A program made the translations under genes and the position numbers. This document shows positions 7,637 through 14,592 of a stretch of 14,600 bases of DNA, in pieces. The stretch is from assembly GCA_003531585.1 (NCBI GenBank), contig DQFX01000077.1:6677-21276 (forward strand), read 5' to 3'. Source of the DNA: Oscillospiraceae bacterium. Its GTDB lineage: Bacteria; Bacillota; Clostridia; Oscillospirales; Ruminococcaceae. The notes beneath the pieces are model-generated. The model did no database searches, had not been told where the DNA came from, and was given only the letters and a program-made list of their open reading frames with translations. The stretch's first letter is position 1; each line of letters begins with the position of its first letter.

Positions 7637-9136
7637 ATGAAATTAACGAAAAGAATACTCAGTGGATTGCTTTCTGCGGGAATGATTCTCAGCCTCACCG
7701 CGTGCGATGAGGAGCCGGCGGTATCCGGCGGAAATTCCGCAGGGAACACACCGGGCGCCCCCGCTGTGACTACTACAGCAGCGACCACGACCACCGACCC
7801 GGACGATAATGCTCCCACCGACGCGGAAATCAAGGAAGTCGGCACCGACTCCTACACTCCCGACGGCAACAGCGGCACGATCGTGTGGCTCGGCTACTAT
7901 GACCTAATCACCGACGGCAGCGCTTCCGAGCAGTACAAGATATTCAACAGCGAACTTTACGGCGGCGATATTGAGTATGTATCAACAACCAGCGGCACGG
8001 CTTACTTTGAGAAGCTGGCTACTATGATATCCTCGGACGATTCTCCGGATATCGTAAGATACGAGTGGCAGTCCTTCCCAACGGGCATGAGCAAGAATAT
8101 GTACGAGCCGCTCGACGGCGAGATCGACATGACCTCCCCGCTGTGGTCTGACATGGCTGAGACCGCTGAGCGCTTTGCGTACAAGGGCAAGCACTATTAT
8201 TATCCCTACCGCATAACCACCAACTTCGCGCTGAACTACAACCGCAAGTCCCTTGAGGAATACGCGCTTGACGATCCCTACGACCTCTACATGAACAATC
8301 AGTGGACATGGGATACATTCAAACAGCTCCTTATCGACTGGTGCAGCGCTGACGACAGCCACATCGGCTATGCAGGCGAGGGCGCGATGAGCTTCATCGC
8401 AACGACTGGCACATCTCTTGTAAAGGTACAGGAGGACGGCACCGCCAGGAACAACATCAGCGATATCAACGTATCCCGCGCGATGGAATACTGCGCAGAC
8501 CTCTACAGAAACGGTCTGACCTATCAGAACGAAATAGGCGACTGGGTATCTCCGCAGCTCTGGGCTGATAACTCCGACCGCATTCTGTTCCTGGGCATGA
8601 ACCCCGAGTGGACATACGGCGCGGCAGCCGGTCAGGTTCAGAATAAGCCGGGCGCAGCGGACGACATCTGCAATACCGTGTCTGACTTCGCGTTTGTTCC
8701 GTTCCCGAGAGACCCGCAGGCTGACAAATACTACATCGCGTACGACACATTCGGATACCTTGTTGCAAAGGGTGCAAAGAACAAGAAAGGCGCTCTCGAC
8801 TGGATCAACCTCTGCCGCGTTTACGAAACTGACCCGGCTGTAAATGCCACCAAGAAGCAGGAAGCGATAAATCCCGAGCCTGTTTACTTCACCAGCGGCA
8901 AGTACGAGGGACTTCAGAAGTGGGCGCTTGTCTGGGACGAGCGTCAGTATGACCTCTGGCAGGATATGATGGATCCGAGCAAGTTCAGCTTCACTTTCGA
9001 CGACTGCTGGGGCTTCAACGACGATCTCAAGACCATCTGCAACACTATCCTGTTCGACCCGATGTTCCACGGCGAGTCCTTCACAAAGCTCAGCGCCGAG
9101 TACTCACCGGTAATTGATTCCATAATCAACGGCTGA
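7637..9136 (+). CDS. Extracellular sugar ABC-type solute-binding lipoprotein
   Basis: Predicted membrane-anchored lipoprotein that captures a sugar or oligosaccharide outside the cell. A lipoprotein signal peptide (residues 1-22) ends in lipobox LTAC with lipidated Cys23, followed by an Ala/Thr/Pro-rich low-complexity linker to about residue 70 that would hold the domain off the membrane. The rest has the size and aromatic-rich pattern of family 1/8 extracellular solute-binding proteins (FALNYNRKSLEEY, NQWTWDTFKQLL, YIAYDTFGYLVAKGAKNKKGALDWI). ATG has AGGAGG at 7625-7630. No permease or ATPase follows: the gene ends at strong hairpins and convergent genes. It must use transporter subunits encoded elsewhere, or act only as a sensor. 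Linkage to two GH2 enzymes suggests a galactoside-type ligand, but this is inference. Confidence 0.88.
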   Translation: MKLTKRILSGLLSAGMILSLTACDEEPAVSGGNSAGNTPGAPAVTTTAATTTTDPDDNAPTDAEIKEVGTDSYTPDGNSGTIVWLGYYDLITDGSASEQYKIFNSELYGGDIEYVSTTSGTAYFEKLATMISSDDSPDIVRYEWQSFPTGMSKNMYEPLDGEIDMTSPLWSDMAETAERFAYKGKHYYYPYRITTNFALNYNRKSLEEYALDDPYDLYMNNQWTWDTFKQLLIDWCSADDSHIGYAGEGAMSFIATTGTSLVKVQEDGTARNNISDINVSRAMEYCADLYRNGLTYQNEIGDWVSPQLWADNSDRILFLGMNPEWTYGAAAGQVQNKPGAADDICNTVSDFAFVPFPRDPQADKYYIAYDTFGYLVAKGAKNKKGALDWINLCRVYETDPAVNATKKQEAINPEPVYFTSGKYEGLQKWALVWDERQYDLWQDMMDPSKFSFTFDDCWGFNDDLKTICNTILFDPMFHGESFTKLSAEYSPVIDSIING

Positions 9137-9144
9137 TAAACGCA

Positions 9145-9174
9145 AAATGCTGCCGCACTATTGCGGCAGCATTT
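9145..9174. terminator. Strong hairpin terminator after the solute-binding protein gene
   Basis: A perfect 13-bp stem (9145-9157 with 9162-9174) with a CTAT loop lies just beyond the stop codon at 9136. A T-rich stretch (TTTACTATTTAA) follows on the plus strand. On the minus strand the stem is followed by only a short run of T residues. Confidence 0.8.
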
Positions 9175-9181
9175 ACTATTT

Positions 9182-9209
9182 AACCCCTCCGGTCAGAGTC
9201 GGAGGGGTT
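9182..9209. terminator. Second hairpin terminator between convergent genes
   Basis: AACCCCTCC (9182-9190) pairs perfectly with GGAGGGGTT (9201-9209) around a 10-base loop. It lies four bases past the stop codon of the minus-strand EAL gene and 45 bases past the plus-strand binding-protein stop. It probably serves the EAL gene and backs up the first hairpin. Confidence 0.7.
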
Positions 9210-9212
9210 TGC

Positions 9213-11156
9213 TTATACGGAAGCGGCGGCGCTGTTTCTTTCGCTGACGAATTTCACGAACTCGTCCTGAGGAACAGGCTTTGAGTAGTAATAGCCCTGT
9301 ATGTAGTCGCAGCGCAGGTCTGAGAACTTCTTCACCATGTCCTTGGTTTCGATACCTTCGACTACTATCTCCATGTCGAGGTCCTTTATCATTTTAACGG
9401 TATTCTGAAGGATAGTCCACATTTTGCTGGTCTGGTTGTTCACGAAGGATTTGTCGAGCTTCACTATCTTGAGCGGAAGAGCTGCGATGCGGTACATGTT
9501 GGAATAGCCCGTGCCATAGTCGTCAAGCGAGAAAGATATTCCTGCGCTGCTGAGTTCTGCGAGATTCTCGGTCATCACGCTCTGGTCGAAGCTGGCGGCG
9601 GTCTCGGTTATTTCAAGGTTTATCTGCTCCGGGGAAACGCCGTATTTCTTCATTATTCCGAGTATCTTTTCTGAAAGACCGTGCTGCATGCACTGTGAAA
9701 CGGAAAGATTCACCTCGATATAGCTTAATCCGAGCTTTTTGAACTCATCGCTGCCGATGAACCTGCATACTTCCTCAAGCACAAACTCGCCTATCTTGTG
9801 TATAGCTCCGCTCTTTTCAGCGGCGGGAATAAATATTTCAGGGGAGATGAATCCGTCTTTTTCGTCGATGAGCCTGAGCAGCGCTTCTGCAGATTCGAAC
9901 CTCTTGTTTTCAACGGAATAGATTGGCTGATAGTAGACATGGAATCCATGATTTGCAAATGCGTTGTCTATTATGCAGTCAATTTCTGACAGCAGGGTCA
10001 TGCTTCTTTTAACGCTTGCGCTGCTGGCGTGCAGCACTTCGCCGTTATATGGAATCTTGGAACTGAACTCTGCACCGAAAGTTGTCAGCGACTTAAGGTC
10101 GCGGATATCTTCCGGACACTGCGCGGTGCATACATATGCAATAAGATTGATGTCGTACTGATTTATCTTGAAAGTCTTTTTTAGCTCGCTGTTTATCATT
10201 TCGGCGGCTTTCTGCGTGTGGTCGCTGTCACAGTTGTTGAGAGTCAGACGCAGACAGCCCTCACCGATGTTATATACTTCACCGTAATTCTTTATGCTTT
10301 TTTTCGTATTTATCATTATTCTGCCGACATTCATCAGCAGCTCGTTCATCAGTTCATATCCGATAATGCTGCTGATTGTCCGATAGTTGGAAATGTTGAC
10401 CATGATAATTGATACCTGATTTGCAGTCAGGAAGTATTTTTTCATATCGTCCGCATAGGCGCTCATTTTGCGCAATCCGGTGGCGGAGTCAATGATTTCT
10501 TCCGGCCGCTGTATCATAGCGATGATCAGCAGAATGCCGACCGCACCTGTGAAAGAGGTAACGCAGATATCAGGAAACATCGGTATCAGGACGCCTGCAA
10601 CTCCCGCAAGCGGTATCTGGAACAGCAGGCAGACTATCTTCGGAAATGAGAACAATTTGTGATAGAACAACACATAGCACATTGCGATGATAATATAGAA
10701 TCCGGCTGTCGCATAGGTAACGTAAGCCATAGGATTTATCGTATATACACCATCTGGATAATCGCCAACAGTGCCGGTGAATATGTTGCATATCAGCAGC
10801 GAAATGTCAGCGATATATGGCACAGCCAGCGTTATCCACATTGATTTTTGCCTCGGCAGCTTGTACCATACGCTGGTCAGGCTCAGCACATATAAAAGGA
10901 AGCATGGCGTTGTGGTATTGTAGACTATCATCTGCACCGAATGAGCAAAACGCCTTAACATCAGATCCGGAACGCAGAGGTTGTCAAGCGCGTCTGCCCA
11001 TATTTCAAGACTGCAGCTCAGCAGTGTTACCGATACAAGGATCAGAAATAAATGATTTGCAGTGCCTTTGGTCATGCGGCGGGTGAGCTGTGATAACAGA
11101 GCTATAACAAGGATCACCAGCGCGGCAATATCAAGGTAGAAAATACGTTCAGTCAT
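9213..11156 (-). CDS. 7-TM protein with degenerate GGDEF and intact EAL (c-di-GMP phosphodiesterase)
   Basis: Predicted inner-membrane c-di-GMP phosphodiesterase, hydrolysing c-di-GMP to pGpG. Numbering from the ATG at 11159, the N-terminal 220 residues hold about seven hydrophobic segments, resembling 7-TM sensor regions. A GGDEF-like domain (about 221-375) has IGEGC where GGDEF should be, so it is unlikely to make c-di-GMP and may be regulatory. The EAL domain (about 395-640) keeps the residues expected for catalysis: E425 of EALLR, N484, E516 in LEITET, D546/D547 of DDYGTGYS, K567, E601 in VVEGIE, and Q621. Two adjacent ATGs exist; the second (11156) is better spaced from AAGGTG (11162-11167). 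It has its own promoter and follows the diguanylate cyclase gene on the same strand. The signal sensed by the membrane part is unknown. Confidence 0.92.
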   Translation of the reverse strand: MTERIFYLDIAALVILVIALLSQLTRRMTKGTANHLFLILVSVTLLSCSLEIWADALDNLCVPDLMLRRFAHSVQMIVYNTTTPCFLLYVLSLTSVWYKLPRQKSMWITLAVPYIADISLLICNIFTGTVGDYPDGVYTINPMAYVTYATAGFYIIIAMCYVLFYHKLFSFPKIVCLLFQIPLAGVAGVLIPMFPDICVTSFTGAVGILLIIAMIQRPEEIIDSATGLRKMSAYADDMKKYFLTANQVSIIMVNISNYRTISSIIGYELMNELLMNVGRIMINTKKSIKNYGEVYNIGEGCLRLTLNNCDSDHTQKAAEMINSELKKTFKINQYDINLIAYVCTAQCPEDIRDLKSLTTFGAEFSSKIPYNGEVLHASSASVKRSMTLLSEIDCIIDNAFANHGFHVYYQPIYSVENKRFESAEALLRLIDEKDGFISPEIFIPAAEKSGAIHKIGEFVLEEVCRFIGSDEFKKLGLSYIEVNLSVSQCMQHGLSEKILGIMKKYGVSPEQINLEITETAASFDQSVMTENLAELSSAGISFSLDDYGTGYSNMYRIAALPLKIVKLDKSFVNNQTSKMWTILQNTVKMIKDLDMEIVVEGIETKDMVKKFSDLRCDYIQGYYYSKPVPQDEFVKFVSERNSAAASV

Positions 11157-11191
11157 CATATCACCTTCAGAATCATATTCTTTATATATTA

Positions 11192-11220
11192 ATTATATCA
11201 TACTTGGATTATATTTGCAA
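11192..11220 (-). promoter_or_regulatory. Promoter of the EAL gene
   Basis: On the minus strand, TTGCAA (11215-11220) and perfect TATAAT (11192-11197) are separated by 17 bases. The start is expected near 11185, leaving about 30 bases of A/T-rich leader. With the terminator upstream, this makes the phosphodiesterase a separate transcription unit from the cyclase. Confidence 0.7.
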
Positions 11221-11262
11221 TACTTCAACAATAACAATAGCGTATCTTTGTTAACATTGTAC

Positions 11263-11304
11263 AAAAAAGACCTGCGATAAAAGGCTTGAGTTTATTGCAG
11301 GTCT
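11263..11304 (-). terminator. Rho-independent terminator of the diguanylate cyclase gene
   Basis: On the minus strand AGACCTGC (11297-11304) pairs with GCAGGTCT (11268-11275). The stem extends inward by further A-T pairs and one G-U pair, and TTTTTT follows directly (11263-11268). It begins 12 bases past the cyclase stop codon. Confidence 0.85.
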
Positions 11305-11315
11305 GATTGACGCTG

Positions 11316-13208
11316 TTACTGATCCCTTACAGCTTTTCTGCTGCGCTTGTCTTCATACATTCTGGCGTCAGCTATTCTGATGATATCGTCTATGCTGTCG
11401 GAAGAACTCCATCCTGAAAGATCAGTTTTTTCCATGCCGACGCTTACTTCCACGCGGTAAGGGCAGCCGGAACTGCGGTTGTAGCCCGCAAGATAAGCCC
11501 TGACCTCCGTGATATAGTCCTCCGGGCTGAAATCATCGCCAGAGGCTATCACGGCAAATTCATCACCTCCGAACCGCGAACATACCAGCTCGTAGCCGGG
11601 CGCGGACATCAGCGCTGCTGCGACTGTCTTTATCGCACGGTCGCCTTCGTTATGTCCGAAATTGTCGTTGATATATTTCAGCCTGTCCATGTCGATGGAG
11701 AAAAGATAGATGAATTTTCCCTCGCCGCACAGCTTGTCGAATTTTTTGTAGAATCCTCGGCGGTTCAGAAGACCGGTCAGCGGGTCGCGGATGTGCATTT
11801 CAGCAAGCTCGCTGTTCATTCGTTCCAGCTTCACGCGATGTATCAGATTTTCCAGTATCTGGACTGTATTGCTGATATATCTTCGGCGGTTGGAGTAAAT
11901 AAATTCCTCTGCAAAAGCGATAGCCGCACAGGCGTAACCCAGAACTTCGTCCATAAAATGCAGCGGCGAGAAATACAGCACATCAAACTTATCAAGCGTA
12001 TCTTCAAGATCGGGCAGAATATTTTCAGCCGGAAAAATGATGTCGGTGTTGGTGTGATTTTCCATTCTGCGGACAAAAAACGCGTTCATTTTTTCAGTGA
12101 AAAGATCGTGATAGCGCGCTTCGTCAGGCGTTTTGCTGAAAAGATCCGTGTTCAGGCAGAACCATTCGAAGTAGTCGCCATGGGTAGACATAACATCTGC
12201 AAGCTCTGAAAGATCACGGCACTGTGTTGCTTTTCTGAGAAAGTTGAACATAAAGTCTTCGTGCCAGATCGAATTGTCGACTCTTTCATAGAGTTTGATT
12301 ATTTTATCGCAGGCGTTTGCCGAGTCTGTTTTGTTGCAGCCGCAGGAGCCGCCGAGCTGCATTCTGTAGGGTATCACAGCGTCACGGACAGTATCTCCGG
12401 CTAGCACTTTCCCGATTATTTCCATCGTTCTTGCGCCCACTGCCGAATAATCCACACAGCCAGTGGTGAGCCTTGGCTGGTAAAATTTCTCCAGTTCGAT
12501 GCCGTCGAATCCGGTGACAATCACATCATCCGGGACAGCGTATCCCTTTTCCGAAAGGTACTGGCAGACGGTTATCGCCATGGAATCATTGCAGCAGATG
12601 ATAGCCTCTGGCATGGGAAGACCGCTTTCCACAAAACAGTCCATGGCGCGGCGTGTGGGTTCCTCCCAGAAATCGCCGTAGCCTAACCTGCGTTCGTCAA
12701 ATTCGATGCCATTTTCAGCTAGTACGCGCTTGAAGCAGTCGATGCGGGCTTCAGAAAAGTCGTTATCTTTGAATCCCGCTATGAAATTCACGGTGCGGCA
12801 GTGGTGGTCCTCAACGACATGACGGATTATCCGCTCAAAGGTGGTGACGTAGTCGAACATTACGCTGGGAACTCCGTCGAAATGTCCGTCTATTGTGACC
12901 ACCGGGATATTACCGTCTTTTGCGGCGGCGATTATTGAAGCGGAAACATCGTTGTTATTGATGGAGCCCGGCAGCACTACAAGAGCGTCAATGATATCAG
13001 TATTTATCACCTTATAGACGCTGGCTTCACCAGTGGTTTCATGTGAGCGGCTGTACAGGTCGCAGAAAGTGGTGAACATCATGACTTTCCAGCCACTGTC
13101 TACAGCGCTTCTGCATATTGAGTCCATCATGCTCTTGACATCCTCGTTCGGCATTTTGGAGCCGCATATGCCGAGGATCCTGTAGTTCTTGTCTTTTCCC
13201 TTGAACAT
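11316..13208 (-). CDS. LacI-type sugar-sensor domain fused to GGDEF diguanylate cyclase
   Basis: Predicted cytoplasmic diguanylate cyclase, making c-di-GMP from two GTP, gated by a small-molecule sensor. Residues about 8-290 form a LacI/GalR-type periplasmic-binding-like fold (DALVVLPGS, IPVVTIDGHFDGVPSVMFDY, PEAIICCNDSMAITVCQYL, DVIVTGFDGIELEKFYQP RLTTG). There is no N-terminal DNA-binding HTH, signal peptide or membrane segment. A helical linker (about 300-465) leads to GGDEF (about 470-625) with DPLTGLLNRRGF, FGHNEGD and the active site RFGGDEF (547-551). The RxxD product-inhibition site five residues upstream is absent. Cysteines C289 and C291 (SCGCN) mark the end of the sensor fold. ATG has AAAGGG upstream. 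The gene is its own unit, ahead of the membrane phosphodiesterase. A sugar ligand is likely from the family; its identity is unknown. Confidence 0.92.
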   Translation of the reverse strand: MFKGKDKNYRILGICGSKMPNEDVKSMMDSICRSAVDSGWKVMMFTTFCDLYSRSHETTGEASVYKVINTDIIDALVVLPGSINNNDVSASIIAAAKDGNIPVVTIDGHFDGVPSVMFDYVTTFERIIRHVVEDHHCRTVNFIAGFKDNDFSEARIDCFKRVLAENGIEFDERRLGYGDFWEEPTRRAMDCFVESGLPMPEAIICCNDSMAITVCQYLSEKGYAVPDDVIVTGFDGIELEKFYQPRLTTGCVDYSAVGARTMEIIGKVLAGDTVRDAVIPYRMQLGGSCGCNKTDSANACDKIIKLYERVDNSIWHEDFMFNFLRKATQCRDLSELADVMSTHGDYFEWFCLNTDLFSKTPDEARYHDLFTEKMNAFFVRRMENHTNTDIIFPAENILPDLEDTLDKFDVLYFSPLHFMDEVLGYACAAIAFAEEFIYSNRRRYISNTVQILENLIHRVKLERMNSELAEMHIRDPLTGLLNRRGFYKKFDKLCGEGKFIYLFSIDMDRLKYINDNFGHNEGDRAIKTVAAALMSAPGYELVCSRFGGDEFAVIASGDDFSPEDYITEVRAYLAGYNRSSGCPYRVEVSVGMEKTDLSGWSSSDSIDDIIRIADARMYEDKRSRKAVRDQ

Positions 13209-13230
13209 ATCAATTACCCTTTTCGTGAAC

Positions 13231-13247
13231 TAACTTTAATAAAGTTA
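13231..13247. promoter_or_regulatory. 17-bp palindrome in the leader of the cyclase gene
   Basis: TAACTTTA-A-TAAAGTTA is a perfect 8-1-8 inverted repeat, located roughly +10 to +26 from the predicted transcription start and ahead of the ribosome binding site. A one-base centre and A/T-rich arms fit a dimeric repressor operator better than an RNA hairpin. No cognate regulator is identifiable here. Confidence 0.45.
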
Positions 13248-13262
13248 CCAGTCTTCTTCTTA

Positions 13263-13291
13263 ATGATACCACAAAGAATCGTATTTGTCAA
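13263..13291 (-). promoter_or_regulatory. Promoter of the diguanylate cyclase gene
   Basis: On the minus strand, consensus TTGACA (13286-13291) and TATCAT (13263-13268) are separated by 17 bases. It lies just beyond the rplL terminator, so the cyclase is not simply a readthrough product of the ribosomal operon. Confidence 0.75.
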
Positions 13292-13312
13292 TGTTGAATA
13301 GTAAAATATAGT

Positions 13313-13347
13313 TAAAAAACAAAACCCCCGATCCTGCGAACGGGGGT
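13313..13347 (-). terminator. Rho-independent terminator of rplJ-rplL
   Basis: On the minus strand ACCCCCG (13341-13347) pairs with CGGGGGT (13324-13330) around a 10-base loop, followed by TTTTGTTTTTT. It starts about 30 bases after the rplL stop codon. Confidence 0.9.
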
Positions 13348-13378
13348 ATATGTGTAAAGTGAGCGTAAATAACAGGAA

Positions 13379-13753
13379 TTACTTGAGCTCGATCTTAGCG
13401 CCAGCCTCTTCAAGCTTAGCCTTGATCTCCTCAGCCTCAGCCTTGGAAACGCCTTCCTTAAGAGCCTTAGGAGCAGCCTCAACGAGCTCCTTAGCCTCCT
13501 TAAGACCCAGACCCAGAACGTCCTTAACAGCCTTGATAACAGCCATCTTAGCGTCGCCGAAGGAAGCGAGAACAACGTCGAACTCGGTCTTCTCTTCAGC
13601 AGCAGCAGCGCCAGCGCCAGCAGCAGGAGCAGCAGCTACAGCAGCAGCGGAAACGCCGAACTCTTCCTCAAGTGCCTTAACGAGCTCGTTCAGTTCGAGA
13701 ACGGAAAGAGCCTTAACTTCTTCGATCATAGCGGTAATCTTCTCAGATGCCAT
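13379..13753 (-). CDS. rplL: 50S ribosomal protein L7/L12
   Basis: Stalk protein of the large ribosomal subunit. It binds L10 in multiple dimers and recruits and stimulates translation GTPases. The 124-residue product has the three usual parts: an N-terminal dimerisation helix region (MASEKITAMIEEVKALSVLE), an Ala/Gly-rich hinge (about 38-55), and the conserved C-terminal domain (EKTEFDVVLASFGDAKMAVI, then KDVLGLGLKEAKELVEAAP). ATG 13753 has GGAGG with 8-base spacing; an in-frame ATG further upstream at 13795 would add 14 uncharacteristic residues and is rejected. It is the second gene of the rplJ operon and ends at a strong terminator. Confidence 0.98.
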   Translation of the reverse strand: MASEKITAMIEEVKALSVLELNELVKALEEEFGVSAAAVAAAPAAGAGAAAAEEKTEFDVVLASFGDAKMAVIKAVKDVLGLGLKEAKELVEAAPKALKEGVSKAEAEEIKAKLEEAGAKIELK

Positions 13754-13784
13754 TTTAGTATCCTCCATTAAATTAAAATTATTG

Positions 13785-13798
13785 TGCGTTTTCACGCA
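13785..13798 (-). other. GNRA-type hairpin in the rplJ-rplL spacer
   Basis: On the minus-strand RNA, TGCGT and ACGCA pair perfectly around a GAAA loop. It lies in the 88-base gap, about 20 bases ahead of the rplL ribosome binding site. No U-run follows, so it is not a terminator. It may stabilise or mark processing of the mRNA. The rest of the spacer shows only the rplL ribosome binding site. Confidence 0.4.
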
Positions 13799-13841
13799 GT
13801 AAGTTTAAGCCGTGCGAAGCAAATCGCAGGCTGCGCCGCAA

Positions 13842-14351
13842 TTAAGCGGACTGCTCTTCGTTCTTCTTTGCGATCTCGTTGAGTGCGATAGCAACTCTCT
13901 GAATCGGAGACTGAAGCATGAATACGAGCTGAGAGAGCAGGGTCTCCTTGGACGGAAGCTTTGCGTAAGCTTCAACTTCTTCCTTAGAAATAACCTTGCC
14001 ATCGATGAAGCCGAGCTTGATAGCGAATGTGCTGTCAGGAGCCTCGGTCTGCTTGAACAGGAGCTTGGGGGCAATGATGATGTCCTCAGCGGAAAGAGCG
14101 ATAGCAGTTGTGCCGGAGAGCGCGGGCTCAAGACCCTCTATCCCTGCGATTTCAGCTGCACGCTTGAGCAGTGTGTTCTTAACTACGAAATACTCTACGC
14201 CGTTTTCACGAAGATCCTTACGGAGCTTGGTGTCGGCCTCAACGGAGATACCCTTGTAGTCAACGAGAACACCGCCGGCAGCGTTCTTGAGCTTTTCAGC
14301 TAAGTCAGCGACATATGCCTGCTTCTGTTCGAGTACGCTTTTACTAGGCAT
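13842..14351 (-). CDS. rplJ: 50S ribosomal protein L10
   Basis: Base of the ribosomal L7/L12 stalk: binds 23S rRNA with L11 through its N-terminal domain and carries L7/L12 dimers on its C-terminal helix. The 169-residue product is of normal length. The start MPSKSVLEQKQAYVADLAEK, then GGVLVDYKGISVEADTKLRK and VKNTLLKRAAE, is characteristic. The C-terminal helix (LLSQLVFMLQSPIQRVAIAL) is the L12-docking region. ATG 14351 has AAGGAGTG upstream. It is the first gene of the operon, and is expected to bind the L10 leader in its own mRNA and so control the operon's expression. Confidence 0.98.
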   Translation of the reverse strand: MPSKSVLEQKQAYVADLAEKLKNAAGGVLVDYKGISVEADTKLRKDLRENGVEYFVVKNTLLKRAAEIAGIEGLEPALSGTTAIALSAEDIIIAPKLLFKQTEAPDSTFAIKLGFIDGKVISKEEVEAYAKLPSKETLLSQLVFMLQSPIQRVAIALNEIAKKNEEQSA

Positions 14352-14395
14352 TTAATTCACTCCTTTACTAAATTTGCGCTGTTCAGTAATGAGGA

Positions 14396-14430
14396 GAAAA
14401 ATAAATCCCTCTCTGTAGACACAGAAAGGG
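14396..14430 (-). terminator. Attenuator (intrinsic terminator) in the L10 leader
   Basis: On the minus strand CCCTTTCTGT (14421-14430) pairs with ACAGAGAGGG (14407-14416), one G-U pair, loop GTCT, followed by ATTTATTTTT. It sits between the L10-binding structure and rplJ, as expected for a premature terminator used in autogenous control. Confidence 0.75.
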
Positions 14431-14451
14431 AGCAGATGTTATAATCTCATT

Positions 14452-14516
14452 CCCATTCCTCGGCAGGCGGTGTTAACCATTAAAGACTTTCGTCAGCCTG
14501 CTGTCTTTAGAACAGC
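14452..14516 (-). ncRNA. Ribosomal protein L10 leader (cis-regulatory RNA)
   Basis: The transcript begins near 14516 and contains the hallmark AAGACAGCAGGC, and later CGCCTGCCGAGGA, which pair in part (CAGGC with GCCTG) as in the Firmicutes L10 leader. L10, or L10 with L7/L12, binds this RNA and reduces operon expression when unassembled protein accumulates. The remaining leader down to the rplJ start holds the attenuator and the ribosome binding site. Exact boundaries need a covariance-model search. Confidence 0.85.
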
Positions 14517-14522
14517 ATAATT

Positions 14523-14551
14523 ATTATATCACGTCAAACACGGTTTGTCAA
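14523..14551 (-). promoter_or_regulatory. Promoter of rplJ-rplL
   Basis: Perfect TTGACA (14546-14551) and perfect TATAAT (14523-14528) with a 17-base spacer on the minus strand. A full-consensus promoter fits a strongly expressed ribosomal operon independent of upstream genes. Confidence 0.85.
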
Positions 14552-14577
14552 GTGGTTTTTCAGAAAAATTTTAGGTC

Positions 14578-14592
14578 ACCTCTAAAAACCGG
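14578..14592 (-). repeat. 15-bp repeat, inverted partner of the left-edge copy
   Basis: Exact reverse complement of the 15 bases at 13-27. It lies upstream of the rplJ promoter, in intergenic DNA that continues past the window edge. Confidence 0.35.

Noticed and set aside
7982..9070. 362-codon minus-strand open frame within the solute-binding protein gene
   Set aside because: It is opposite a clear lipoprotein gene and has no ribosome binding site or family resemblance. It is an artefact of codon bias.
13578..13650. Short Ala-codon repeats (GCAGCAGCAGC-like) as a microsatellite or CRISPR-like array
   Set aside because: They encode the Ala-rich hinge of L7/L12, which explains the repetition.
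13754..13795. N-terminal extension of rplL from ATG 13795
   Set aside because: The added 14 residues are not L7/L12-like and would be encoded across the rplL ribosome binding site. ATG 13753 gives the canonical start.
13350..13802. 150-codon plus-strand open frame opposite rplL
   Set aside because: It is the Ser/Ala-rich complement of the L7/L12 gene with no independent start signals.
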